Shown one piece after another: positions 57,750 to 64,000 of a stretch of DNA of 64,000 bases (the stretch's first letter is position 1; every line of letters starts with the position of its first letter). The notes beneath the pieces are model-generated. The model saw only the letters and a list, made by a program, of their open reading frames with translations, was not told where the DNA came from and did not search any database. The translations under genes were made by a program, and so were the position numbers. The stretch spans positions 131,644-195,643 of the forward strand of contig CAMYJD010000004.1 in assembly GCA_947258655.1 (NCBI GenBank), given 5' to 3'. Source of the DNA: an uncultured Gammaproteobacteria bacterium. GTDB lineage: Bacteria > Pseudomonadota > Gammaproteobacteria > JAADHQ01.

Positions 57750-59743
57750 GGCCTGCTCCTGGCAGATAGTGTTAGTGTTTTTCCTGTCCATTTGTGCAGG
57801 AAAGCCTTCGTTTTTACCGAAAGTATTTGGCCGTAATAAGGTGAAAAAAAGATAACACCATTGTCTGTTATATCGGTTATAACAACCGTTTCACCTGTCT
57901 CCAATAGTACAATGCAGGGTGTCTTTATGTGTGTGTGAATGGCAGCGTGGGTGTCTGAGAAATTCTCGCTGGTTGAATCATACCCGAACCTGTCCGTAAT
58001 AGAACTTATATCTATGGCACTTTTGGTAGCGTTACTATCAACGATGATACTGCTTAATTCAGCCCTGATATGCGTCAGATTGACATCATTACCAAGGTCC
58101 CTGAGGAGGTAGGTGATTGCAGAGAGTAGGCTATCGATGGGGGTGTCAACCTTAAGCTGTTGGTACGGTAAGGTATCGTTAATATGTCCGTGCTGAAAAT
58201 TGACAAAGGTATCGGGTAGGTTGTTGCCACTACTGATTTGATAGATATGGCGCATATAATAGTGCTGAAAAACCAGAGCACTGCCCAGCAAGGTAATTGC
58301 ACTCATAATACCTCCGACTCTGAAAGCTTGTCCGGATCGCTGAAAGTGGCATGAGCGTGCACAGCTAGCAAGGAAAATAATAACGGCCACTGATGACAGC
58401 ACCCACAATGCTATCTGTATGTTGCGAAAATGCCTGACAAAAAAAGTCGTAGTATAATTTGCCTGAATACGGGCATGCAAGGTGCCGCTTGTGAACAGAG
58501 CAAGACGTTCCCCGACTCTGCCGTTGGCAGTAATAACTGTCGACGGGCCTGCATTCGCGGCCCGGATAATGGTCTTGCCTGTCTCCACTGCCCTGAGCCT
58601 GGAAAACTGCAGATGTAGATAAGCCAGGATCGATGGTCCGGCATAGGCATCATTGGTGGCCAGAGATATAAAACCTGCGCCAGCAGCAGACAGCATCACA
58701 GCCGGACGTGAAAAAACAGATTCATAACAAATAATGCTGCCGGGACGACCGGGTAATTTATCATGAATACTCCAGTCGTTTTGCCCGTTTGTTTCATCTT
58801 CGATGAAGGGAATCAGGATGTTTTTGTTATATCGATGGAGTACTGTTCCTGATGATGAGAGTGAAAAAACAGAATTATAGGTCTGCCCGGATGCTGACAA
58901 GTCAGGGCTTGCGACCAGTATGGGGATGCCGAATAGCGCGGCCTGTTGACTGATATTGGATTTGTTACGGAACTCGTATTTGCCAATACTGACCTCGGGC
59001 AATATGATCAGTTCGGGTTTAAAACGTTCACTGAAAGCATCTTGTAGAAGGCTTAGGCGCTGATGGGCAAGACTTTCAAGCATATCGTCGGATGCCAATG
59101 CCAGAGTGTTGCGTGGATGAGCATTGGTCTGGACAATGCTAATATCGATAATGTCGCCCTGAGTTTGCGTAGTTCCATTAATTAACGCAGGAAGCAAAAA
59201 CGTTGACGTGATTGCAACCAACGAACTAGCGGGGACCACAATGGACAGTCTTGCATGCTGGCGCTGATGAAGTACAACAATAGTCAGCTGAAATCCTATC
59301 AATAAAATACTGAGCAACTGCTGGCCGCCATATTGGGCTGGCATTAATAATGCCGGTGTAACTGTTAGTGGAATGACCAGTGTCACAGGCAGGTTAAAAT
59401 AGGAGAGCGTTATTTCAATAAATGTCCATAATAAGGGCGCTATCAGGAGTGCGAGTAAATCCCGCCTACTGATGATCAGAAATGTACAAAACAGAAACGT
59501 GGAAAAGAGTAATGAGAAAATGAATACGATCGCGACATAGGCATATATATCATATGTCCAGGTGCCGAAGTAGCTATAGCCTGAAATAATTAGCGCAAAC
59601 ACAAAACCATCCACTGCCACCTGTGTCGGTATATGGCCCTGGCGATTTATTAATAGAGGGACAAGAAAAAAACAGCCAACGAGCGGTATATCGAATGGCG
59701 GTAATGATGCAAGGAATAAAATTGAAGAAAGTACAGGACGCAC
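57737..59743 (-). CDS. Lnt-like nitrilase-family membrane protein with C39-like C-terminal domain
   Basis: A 668-residue protein starting with GTG. Residues 1-200 hold about six membrane helices in the apolipoprotein N-acyltransferase style (LASLPPFDIPLVGCFFLVPLL). The carbon-nitrogen-hydrolase domain (about 205-445) has the full triad: E250 (ILPEVS), K307 (YNKNILIPF) and C339 (ICYES). A further helix near 450-470 and another near 485-505 follow. The last 135 residues (534-668) are not part of Lnt. They resemble a degenerate C39-peptidase-like domain as found on type I secretion ABC transporters: IDSLLSAITYLLRDLG with Ser where Cys would be, PCIVLLETGETVVI and KAFLHKWTGKTL. The housekeeping Lnt is probably elsewhere. 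Fused domain and kinase coupling are unusual. Confidence 0.8.
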   Translation of the reverse strand: MRPVLSSILFLASLPPFDIPLVGCFFLVPLLINRQGHIPTQVAVDGFVFALIISGYSYFGTWTYDIYAYVAIVFIFSLLFSTFLFCTFLIISRRDLLALLIAPLLWTFIEITLSYFNLPVTLVIPLTVTPALLMPAQYGGQQLLSILLIGFQLTIVVLHQRQHARLSIVVPASSLVAITSTFLLPALINGTTQTQGDIIDISIVQTNAHPRNTLALASDDMLESLAHQRLSLLQDAFSERFKPELIILPEVSIGKYEFRNKSNISQQAALFGIPILVASPDLSASGQTYNSVFSLSSSGTVLHRYNKNILIPFIEDETNGQNDWSIHDKLPGRPGSIICYESVFSRPAVMLSAAGAGFISLATNDAYAGPSILAYLHLQFSRLRAVETGKTIIRAANAGPSTVITANGRVGERLALFTSGTLHARIQANYTTTFFVRHFRNIQIALWVLSSVAVIIFLASCARSCHFQRSGQAFRVGGIMSAITLLGSALVFQHYYMRHIYQISSGNNLPDTFVNFQHGHINDTLPYQQLKVDTPIDSLLSAITYLLRDLGNDVNLTHIRAELSSIIVDSNATKSAIDISSITDRFGYDSTSENFSDTHAAIHTHIKTPCIVLLETGETVVITDITDNGVIFFSPYYGQILSVKTKAFLHKWTGKTLTLSARSRPWDI

Positions 59744-59941
59744 GTTAATTAACTATCCCTGTTAAAATCGATGGTAAAGATTATACAGAGCATGATGTAT
59801 TTAAGCCATCCATGCTCACGGAATAAAATTATTCAGAAATCGTTTACTAGGCTTGAAAGTTTTGCTATACATTACACTTGAATGAGGACGAAGATGGATC
59901 ACATTCACATATTACACACACGGAAATAACAGGAGAGTGAA

Positions 59942-60220
59942 ATGAAGCGCATCAAGAATACAAGTTTTGTAGGAAAAATCCGACAACGCGGTCAGGGAAT
60001 GTCTGAGTACCTAATCATCGTTGCTCTGATAGCCGTCGCAGCAATTGGTGTGGTAGGCTTTATGGGAGACACGGTAAGTAACCAGATGGCCAGCATGGCA
60101 ATGGAGATTTCCGGCCAGGACGGAGGCAACGCAACCAAAAATGCGCAGACACAAGCCACTGCTGCCGAGAACAAAGCCAAAACCGGCAAGACAATGGCAA
60201 ACTTCTCTTCTGCTAACTAG
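59942..60220 (+). CDS. Flp-like (class III) prepilin
   Basis: A 92-residue prepilin. The basic leader (17 residues, ending RQRG) is followed by G^QGMSEY, the G-xxxx-E-Y cleavage pattern of Flp/class III prepilins with Glu at +5 and Tyr at +6, and a hydrophobic stretch (LIIVALIAVAAIGVVGFMG). The mature tail is polar, Ala/Lys/Gln-rich and lacks Cys. It has a strong AGGAGA ribosome binding site and is the first gene of the plus-strand operon. A large hairpin after it may set a high pilin-to-downstream ratio. No prepilin peptidase, TadA ATPase or secretin gene lies in the window. Confidence 0.85.
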   Translation: MKRIKNTSFVGKIRQRGQGMSEYLIIVALIAVAAIGVVGFMGDTVSNQMASMAMEISGQDGGNATKNAQTQATAAENKAKTGKTMANFSSAN

Positions 60221-60236
60221 CCAGCTCCATAAATGA

Positions 60237-60279
60237 ATGCGTAATCACCCGGTTATCTCATAAACCGGTGGTTACGCAT
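60237..60279 (+). terminator. Strong hairpin after pilin gene
   Basis: ATGCGTAATCACCCGGTT and AACCGGTGGTTACGCAT form a stem of about 16 pairs with a bulged C, around TATCTCAT. No T-tract follows, so it may attenuate or stabilise the pilin mRNA rather than end it. Downstream genes are therefore probably read at lower level. Confidence 0.65.
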
Positions 60280-60322
60280 CAGCAATGGTCAATGCATAGT
60301 ATTGACAGGGAAGGTTTGCGTC

Positions 60323-61531
60323 ATGAAAAAATACGGAACTATACTTTACCATCGCCAAAAAGGGCAGGCGCTGGTGCTTGGAGTATTTCTGGTTCTGACA
60401 ACGGTCATGACGGCGGTTTTGATGTACAACAATGGCCAGACGACTTCCGAAAAGAGCCGTCTGGTTAATGCCGCCGATGCCGCGGCCTACAGTGGTGCAG
60501 TGTTTGTTGCCAGAAACCTCAATTTTCTCGCCTATACCAATCGAGCCATGATAGCCAATCATGTGGCGGTTGGGCACTTTGTCAGTTATGTGTCATGGAT
60601 CAGATATGTTGAGGATTCCATTACAGAACTTGATAAATATACCAGATTTGTCCCGTACGTCGGCCAGGCAGTGGCATATGCCAAGCAAATTATGGAATAT
60701 GTAAAAGAAGGTACAGAAACGGTAGCGCCATGGATTGTGAAAGGGGCAGATTCAATAAACAGGATAATACATATCGCCCAAAATAAAAGTCGCGCAACAA
60801 TAAACGGAGTGATGTCAGTCACCAGTGGCGTGCTCAATGTTAGGATTATGGATAAGGTTGCCAAAACATATGATCCAGCAATTCGAGTTAATTATAAGAA
60901 AGATGTCAATACAACCGGTGGTAAGATAGCCGCTCTTCAGGTGACAACAGACATCGCTAAAATTTTTCAATATGTAAAAGGATATACAGCAAAAAATGAT
61001 AAAGGTCGGCTAAAGAAGATGGTTGAAAGTAGCTATAATGTCTCTAAACCATGGATTGAAGGAAACCGTGGCTGGGGTGTCAATCTGGTGGCATTCAAGC
61101 TGAATAAGGATGGTAGTACCAAACATACTTTGTCAAAGAATAAAACCGATTGGGAAGCCCAGGATACATTGGTCTATAAGTGGTGGACAGTAAAGGGTTG
61201 GAAGAGTACGGTCGTCGCAGAGGGTGATGCCAGTGCAAGCGAATTCGATAGTAAATACAAGGGCATCTATGGTTACCATGGTCTGAGGAAGCAGGGCAAA
61301 GAGTCAGCTCAGATACTGAATGTATCAGCGCTGGCAACGATGCCTGTATCTAGTACACGTTTTATGCAATTAATGGGTATGAAGCCGGGGGCGCAACGCC
61401 TTGCAGCATTATCCCGTGCGGAAGTATTTCACAACAGGCCAGAGAAGGGATTTGTCAAAATTACTAAGGGAGAATATTCGAATCTGTATAACCCGTTCTG
61501 GCAGGTAAGGTTGACCAAGAATCAAATATGA
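60323..61531 (+). CDS. TadG-like pilus-assembly (Tad) protein
   Basis: A 402-residue protein from the ATG at 60323 (GGGAAGG nine bases upstream); a TTG at 60302 is an alternative. The N-terminus has KGQALVLGVFLVLTTVMTAVLMYNNG, the single helix of Tad/TadG-like proteins, then NAADAAAYSGAVFVARNLNFLAY, the conserved start of the exported part. There is no Glu at +5 after G14, so prepilin processing is uncertain. The rest is polar with Trp-rich stretches and no clear VWA MIDAS. Overlaps the next gene by four bases. Confidence 0.78.
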   Translation: MKKYGTILYHRQKGQALVLGVFLVLTTVMTAVLMYNNGQTTSEKSRLVNAADAAAYSGAVFVARNLNFLAYTNRAMIANHVAVGHFVSYVSWIRYVEDSITELDKYTRFVPYVGQAVAYAKQIMEYVKEGTETVAPWIVKGADSINRIIHIAQNKSRATINGVMSVTSGVLNVRIMDKVAKTYDPAIRVNYKKDVNTTGGKIAALQVTTDIAKIFQYVKGYTAKNDKGRLKKMVESSYNVSKPWIEGNRGWGVNLVAFKLNKDGSTKHTLSKNKTDWEAQDTLVYKWWTVKGWKSTVVAEGDASASEFDSKYKGIYGYHGLRKQGKESAQILNVSALATMPVSSTRFMQLMGMKPGAQRLAALSRAEVFHNRPEKGFVKITKGEYSNLYNPFWQVRLTKNQI

Positions 61532-62418
61532 TGGAGTTCAATCACGTTATTTTATGGATCAGCAAGTTATCTGTACTGACTGTTTTATTTTCATCCACAC
61601 AGATACTTGCGAAGACCTGTCCAGGTAATGATATGCCGAAAACAGTTCAAGCGGTCTACGTAAAATACAAGATCACTGACGAGGTATATATAAAACTTAA
61701 TAAACAGTGGGGGGCGCCTTCCAATGTTGTGGGGGATGAATTGAAAGAGCTCATTCTGTGGAAGAATTACCGATGGAAACGCAGATTCGGAAAATACTGG
61801 AGCACCGATGATGAGAAGGAGGTAAAATATCAGGATGCGCATTTAAAGAAATGGGAGAGTATTGAACTACGGCAATCTAAAGGTGTAGAAGTACCTATGG
61901 ATGAAATAGATAAGCTGGCGATTGAGTATATGAACCATAGGCCAGAACAAAAAGTCTACGAATATGACTGGATTGATGTCGATACCCCTGAGTATTCATT
62001 GTACTACAACAGGTCTAATGAAAAAGGCTATGGTGTGTTGGGCCGTCAATTAACTAAATCAGATAGGAAGCGTCTGGACAAACGGACCAGGTCACAGCTT
62101 GATAACTGGTTGGGCTCAAATTATAAAGATACAAAAAAGATATTAGGAATCGAAAAAATATCAAAAAGGAAATCAAAAATACTGGGATATGACGTGGTCT
62201 GCGAGACGATCAGGACCAGTGTTAAGGACTTTTCGCGAACTAATGATCAGATAGAATTCTGTAAGGCTAATATCTCCGGTTTCGAAGTAGATCTGTATAG
62301 TAAGGCAGGAAAAACAGGGCAACAACATATCATGCAAGCTGTAGAGGTAAATACAGCGTACAGCGTAAATAAAGATATATTTTGTGCTCCAGGCTATGTG
62401 AAGTTGAGAACACCCTGA
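61528..62418 (+). CDS. Secreted protein of unknown function in pilin operon
   Basis: A 296-residue exported protein with signal peptide (hydrophobic LSVLTVLFSSTQ, cleavage near ILA-KT). The mature part is highly charged and Lys/Tyr/Trp-rich, with Cys in TCPGND, VVCET, EFCKAN and DIFCAP, probably forming two disulfides. The last 75 residues recur in the shortened ORF at 62594. Its start overlaps the TadG-like stop. No family recognised. Confidence 0.72.
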   Translation: MMEFNHVILWISKLSVLTVLFSSTQILAKTCPGNDMPKTVQAVYVKYKITDEVYIKLNKQWGAPSNVVGDELKELILWKNYRWKRRFGKYWSTDDEKEVKYQDAHLKKWESIELRQSKGVEVPMDEIDKLAIEYMNHRPEQKVYEYDWIDVDTPEYSLYYNRSNEKGYGVLGRQLTKSDRKRLDKRTRSQLDNWLGSNYKDTKKILGIEKISKRKSKILGYDVVCETIRTSVKDFSRTNDQIEFCKANISGFEVDLYSKAGKTGQQHIMQAVEVNTAYSVNKDIFCAPGYVKLRTP

Positions 62419-62593
62419 TGCAATATGTTTATAGATATTGTATCGACAATCCTGTATCTAATAAAACTGTGTATGGATATGCAATAGTCAAAATTGTCGT
62501 AACTGCAATAAATAAAGATACATCAGTCAAGCAAATCACGGCTTGATACATGGAAAATAATTATTTTATAGACGCCTGCAAGATAATTAGGTT

Positions 62594-62860
62594 TTGATAA
62601 TTTACTGCAGAAAAACCAGGACGTCGGGTAATGATGTCACGTATGAAATGGTCGAGACAAGATTATATGGTGCCCTGAGAAAATATGGACAGATGAAGGT
62701 ATGTATGGAAAATATAACTGGTACCGAAGCAAATTTGTATGGAGGGATGGGCAAACTCGGAGAGCGCTCTATTGTCCAGGCTATAGAGGTCAATTCGGCG
62801 TGTCCAGTTAGAAGAGATATCTTTTGTTACCCGCACTATGTAAAAACGGGGTTATCCTGA
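62594..62860 (+). pseudogene. Shortened paralogue of the upstream secreted protein
   Basis: An 88-codon frame with similarity to the last 75 residues of the preceding gene: ENITGTEANLYGGMGKLGERS against KANISGFEVDLYSKAGKTGQQ, and AIEVNSACPVRRDIFC against AVEVNTAYSVNKDIFC. It lacks a signal peptide and the N-terminal two thirds. The start would be TTG at 62594 without a clear ribosome binding site. The 175 bases before it hold no coding remnant. It is either a gene fragment left by tandem duplication or a truncated but translated domain. Confidence 0.65.
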
Positions 62861-62872
62861 TGGAGGCTGCAA

Positions 62873-63814
62873 ATGGATTTTGCTTATAAACATAAACGAC
62901 TATCCAGACGCAAAGCGTCAGGTACCGCTACCACTGAGTTCCTGGTGTCACTGGCATTCTTCGTACCACTCTTTGTTACTGTGCCTGTTATTGGGAAATA
63001 TATATCGTTCAAGCAGAAAAACATAGAATCAAACAGATATGCTGTCTGGGAAAGAACGGTCTGGGCAGATGAACAAGGACGTTGGAACGATAACGAAAAT
63101 ACCAAATCGGATGATGGCATAGCCAGGGAAGTCGACAGGCGTCTATATGGTAGCCAGATTCAGGGATTGTCCAGTTCTAGTATTACCGACAATAACATGT
63201 GGTCAGATAGAAATAGTGAAAGAATGCTTGCCCTGGCAACCAAGGGCAAACATCGAATAACTGTTTCCCTGAATGCCGATGTATCACCAGTAAAAGATCA
63301 CTTTACGGATAATCTGGCCTATAAAGGTATTCCTTATATTGGCGACGGGATGAGTAAGATCACCGAAGTGGTCAATAGTACCCTGGGTAATTTTGTATCG
63401 GATTGCAAGGATATACCAGGTGTCGATTTGAAAAAAGGCATGAATCTGGGCTCAAAAACATATGCCTCCATTACTGTCTCGGCAAATGCAAAGAATATAC
63501 TTCCTTCTGTTAACAATGGTGATTCGCAAATAATATTAATTGAGAACGAGAAAGAGCCAAAAACCACGATTGAAGATAAAAAACACTTTACGTTTTCATC
63601 CAGTGGTTCAATATTGTCAAATGCATGGACTGCCCCAACAGAAGCCATCTTCAACGAACGGGTTGGTAAGCTGGTTGTTGACGAATCAGTACGATGTATT
63701 TCCTCGCCGGCACGTCTGTTATCGCTATTTCCGATATACAAGGAAGGGAACGATGCAAAGAATGTTGTATCGGCCGAAAAGAGTACAATATTGCTTGAGA
63801 CATATAAAAAATGA
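62873..63814 (+). CDS. TadE-like pseudopilin
   Basis: A 313-residue protein with GGAGG six bases before the ATG. Basic leader of 17 residues ending KASG, then G^TATTEF (Glu at +5, Phe at +6) and the helix LVSLAFFVPLFVTVPVIG, the TadE pattern and the same G-xxxx-E spacing as the pilin at 59942. Both cut sites fall after residue 17, suggesting one peptidase handles both. The remaining 260 residues are polar and exported. The stop overlaps the next gene (ATGA). Confidence 0.8.
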   Translation: MDFAYKHKRLSRRKASGTATTEFLVSLAFFVPLFVTVPVIGKYISFKQKNIESNRYAVWERTVWADEQGRWNDNENTKSDDGIAREVDRRLYGSQIQGLSSSSITDNNMWSDRNSERMLALATKGKHRITVSLNADVSPVKDHFTDNLAYKGIPYIGDGMSKITEVVNSTLGNFVSDCKDIPGVDLKKGMNLGSKTYASITVSANAKNILPSVNNGDSQIILIENEKEPKTTIEDKKHFTFSSSGSILSNAWTAPTEAIFNERVGKLVVDESVRCISSPARLLSLFPIYKEGNDAKNVVSAEKSTILLETYKK

Positions 63815-64000
63815 ATAGCAGACTAATAATTAGTGGTTTTCTGTCGTTCATGCTGGTGACACTTTCAGCTCAGGCAGAAGATCTGTCCGGGCTTCATATG
63901 CCGGAATTTGAAACGATGCCGGGAATGAAAGTTGAATGGGTCGCAGAAAAGATGATTTACAACGGCCATCCGATGACGATACGGAATTTTAGTTCCAACA
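63811..64000 (+). CDS. Secreted protein, N-terminal part (cut by window end)
   Basis: At least 63 codons, running off the window. A clean signal peptide (IISGFLSFMLVTLSAQA) is followed by EDLSGLHMPEFETMPGMKVE and KMIYNGHPMTIRNF. Its ATG overlaps the TadE-like stop, so it belongs to the same operon. The family is not identified. Confidence 0.75.
   Translation, partial: MNSRLIISGFLSFMLVTLSAQAEDLSGLHMPEFETMPGMKVEWVAEKMIYNGHPMTIRNFSSN

Overview
The window reads as a chromosomal segment of a gammaproteobacterium, probably a free-living aquatic or sediment species. The evidence is the gene order glnD-map / rpsB-tsf-pyrH-frr-uppS-cdsA-dxr-rseP-bamA-skp-lpxD-fabZ-lpxA-lpxB-rnhB, the yoaA-tsaB and dapE-yffB-dapD-dapC blocks, LPS and outer-membrane assembly genes, and a BtuB receptor under a cobalamin riboswitch. 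I cannot name the genus from sequence alone.

Layout. (1) 1-2.4 kb: btuB on the minus strand with a promoter, a cobalamin riboswitch and a likely Shine-Dalgarno-sequestering hairpin. (2) 2.8-9.2 kb: four genes of the PEP-CTERM/exosortase-associated type: an EpsB/WcaJ-like sugar-1-phosphate transferase, the PrsK histidine kinase, the PrsR sigma-54 activator and an XrtA-type ATPase. No exosortase and no PEP-CTERM substrate is present here. (3) 9.4-14.5 kb: tRNA-Glu, a 1.3 kb stretch without a convincing gene, then a duplicated pair of secreted V8-like serine protease plus small lipoprotein. (4) 14.6-16.6 kb: APS kinase, a DHH phosphoesterase and a small membrane protein. (5) 16.8-23.6 kb: a complete proteobacterial dedicated sortase system: PdsS/PdsR two-component pair, divergent PdsO (OmpA-like), a VIT/VWA surface protein ending in LPQTA plus an anchor, and a class-GN sortase.

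(6) 23.8-32.4 kb: PBP1B, a TPR lipoprotein, a possible PD-(D/E)XK-type protein, YoaA helicase, TsaB and a large lipoprotein with a C-terminal P/Homo B-like domain. (7) 32.5-41.1 kb: lysine/diaminopimelate genes dapE-yffB-dapD-dapC, an EamA transporter, a VOC protein, glnD and map. (8) 41.2-55.7 kb: the translation, isoprenoid, lipid A and outer-membrane cluster, starting from a GC-discriminator promoter before rpsB.

(9) 55.8-64.0 kb: the least familiar region. On the minus strand lie an acyltransferase-like membrane protein, a divergent CsrA-like protein, a Ser/Thr kinase and an Lnt-like nitrilase-family membrane protein that carries an extra degenerate C39-peptidase-like domain. Divergent from these is a plus-strand operon with a Flp-like prepilin, a TadG-like protein, a Cys-containing secreted protein, a shortened paralogue of its C-terminus, a TadE-like pseudopilin and the start of another secreted protein cut by the window end. 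This is my best candidate for an undescribed system: a pilin or pseudopilin surface structure combined with a kinase and an unusual lipoprotein-acyltransferase-like fusion.

Taken together the window is rich in cell-surface biology. Two protein-sorting regulatory modules (exosortase-type and sortase-type), secreted proteases, several lipoproteins and a Tad-like cluster sit beside the core envelope-building genes.
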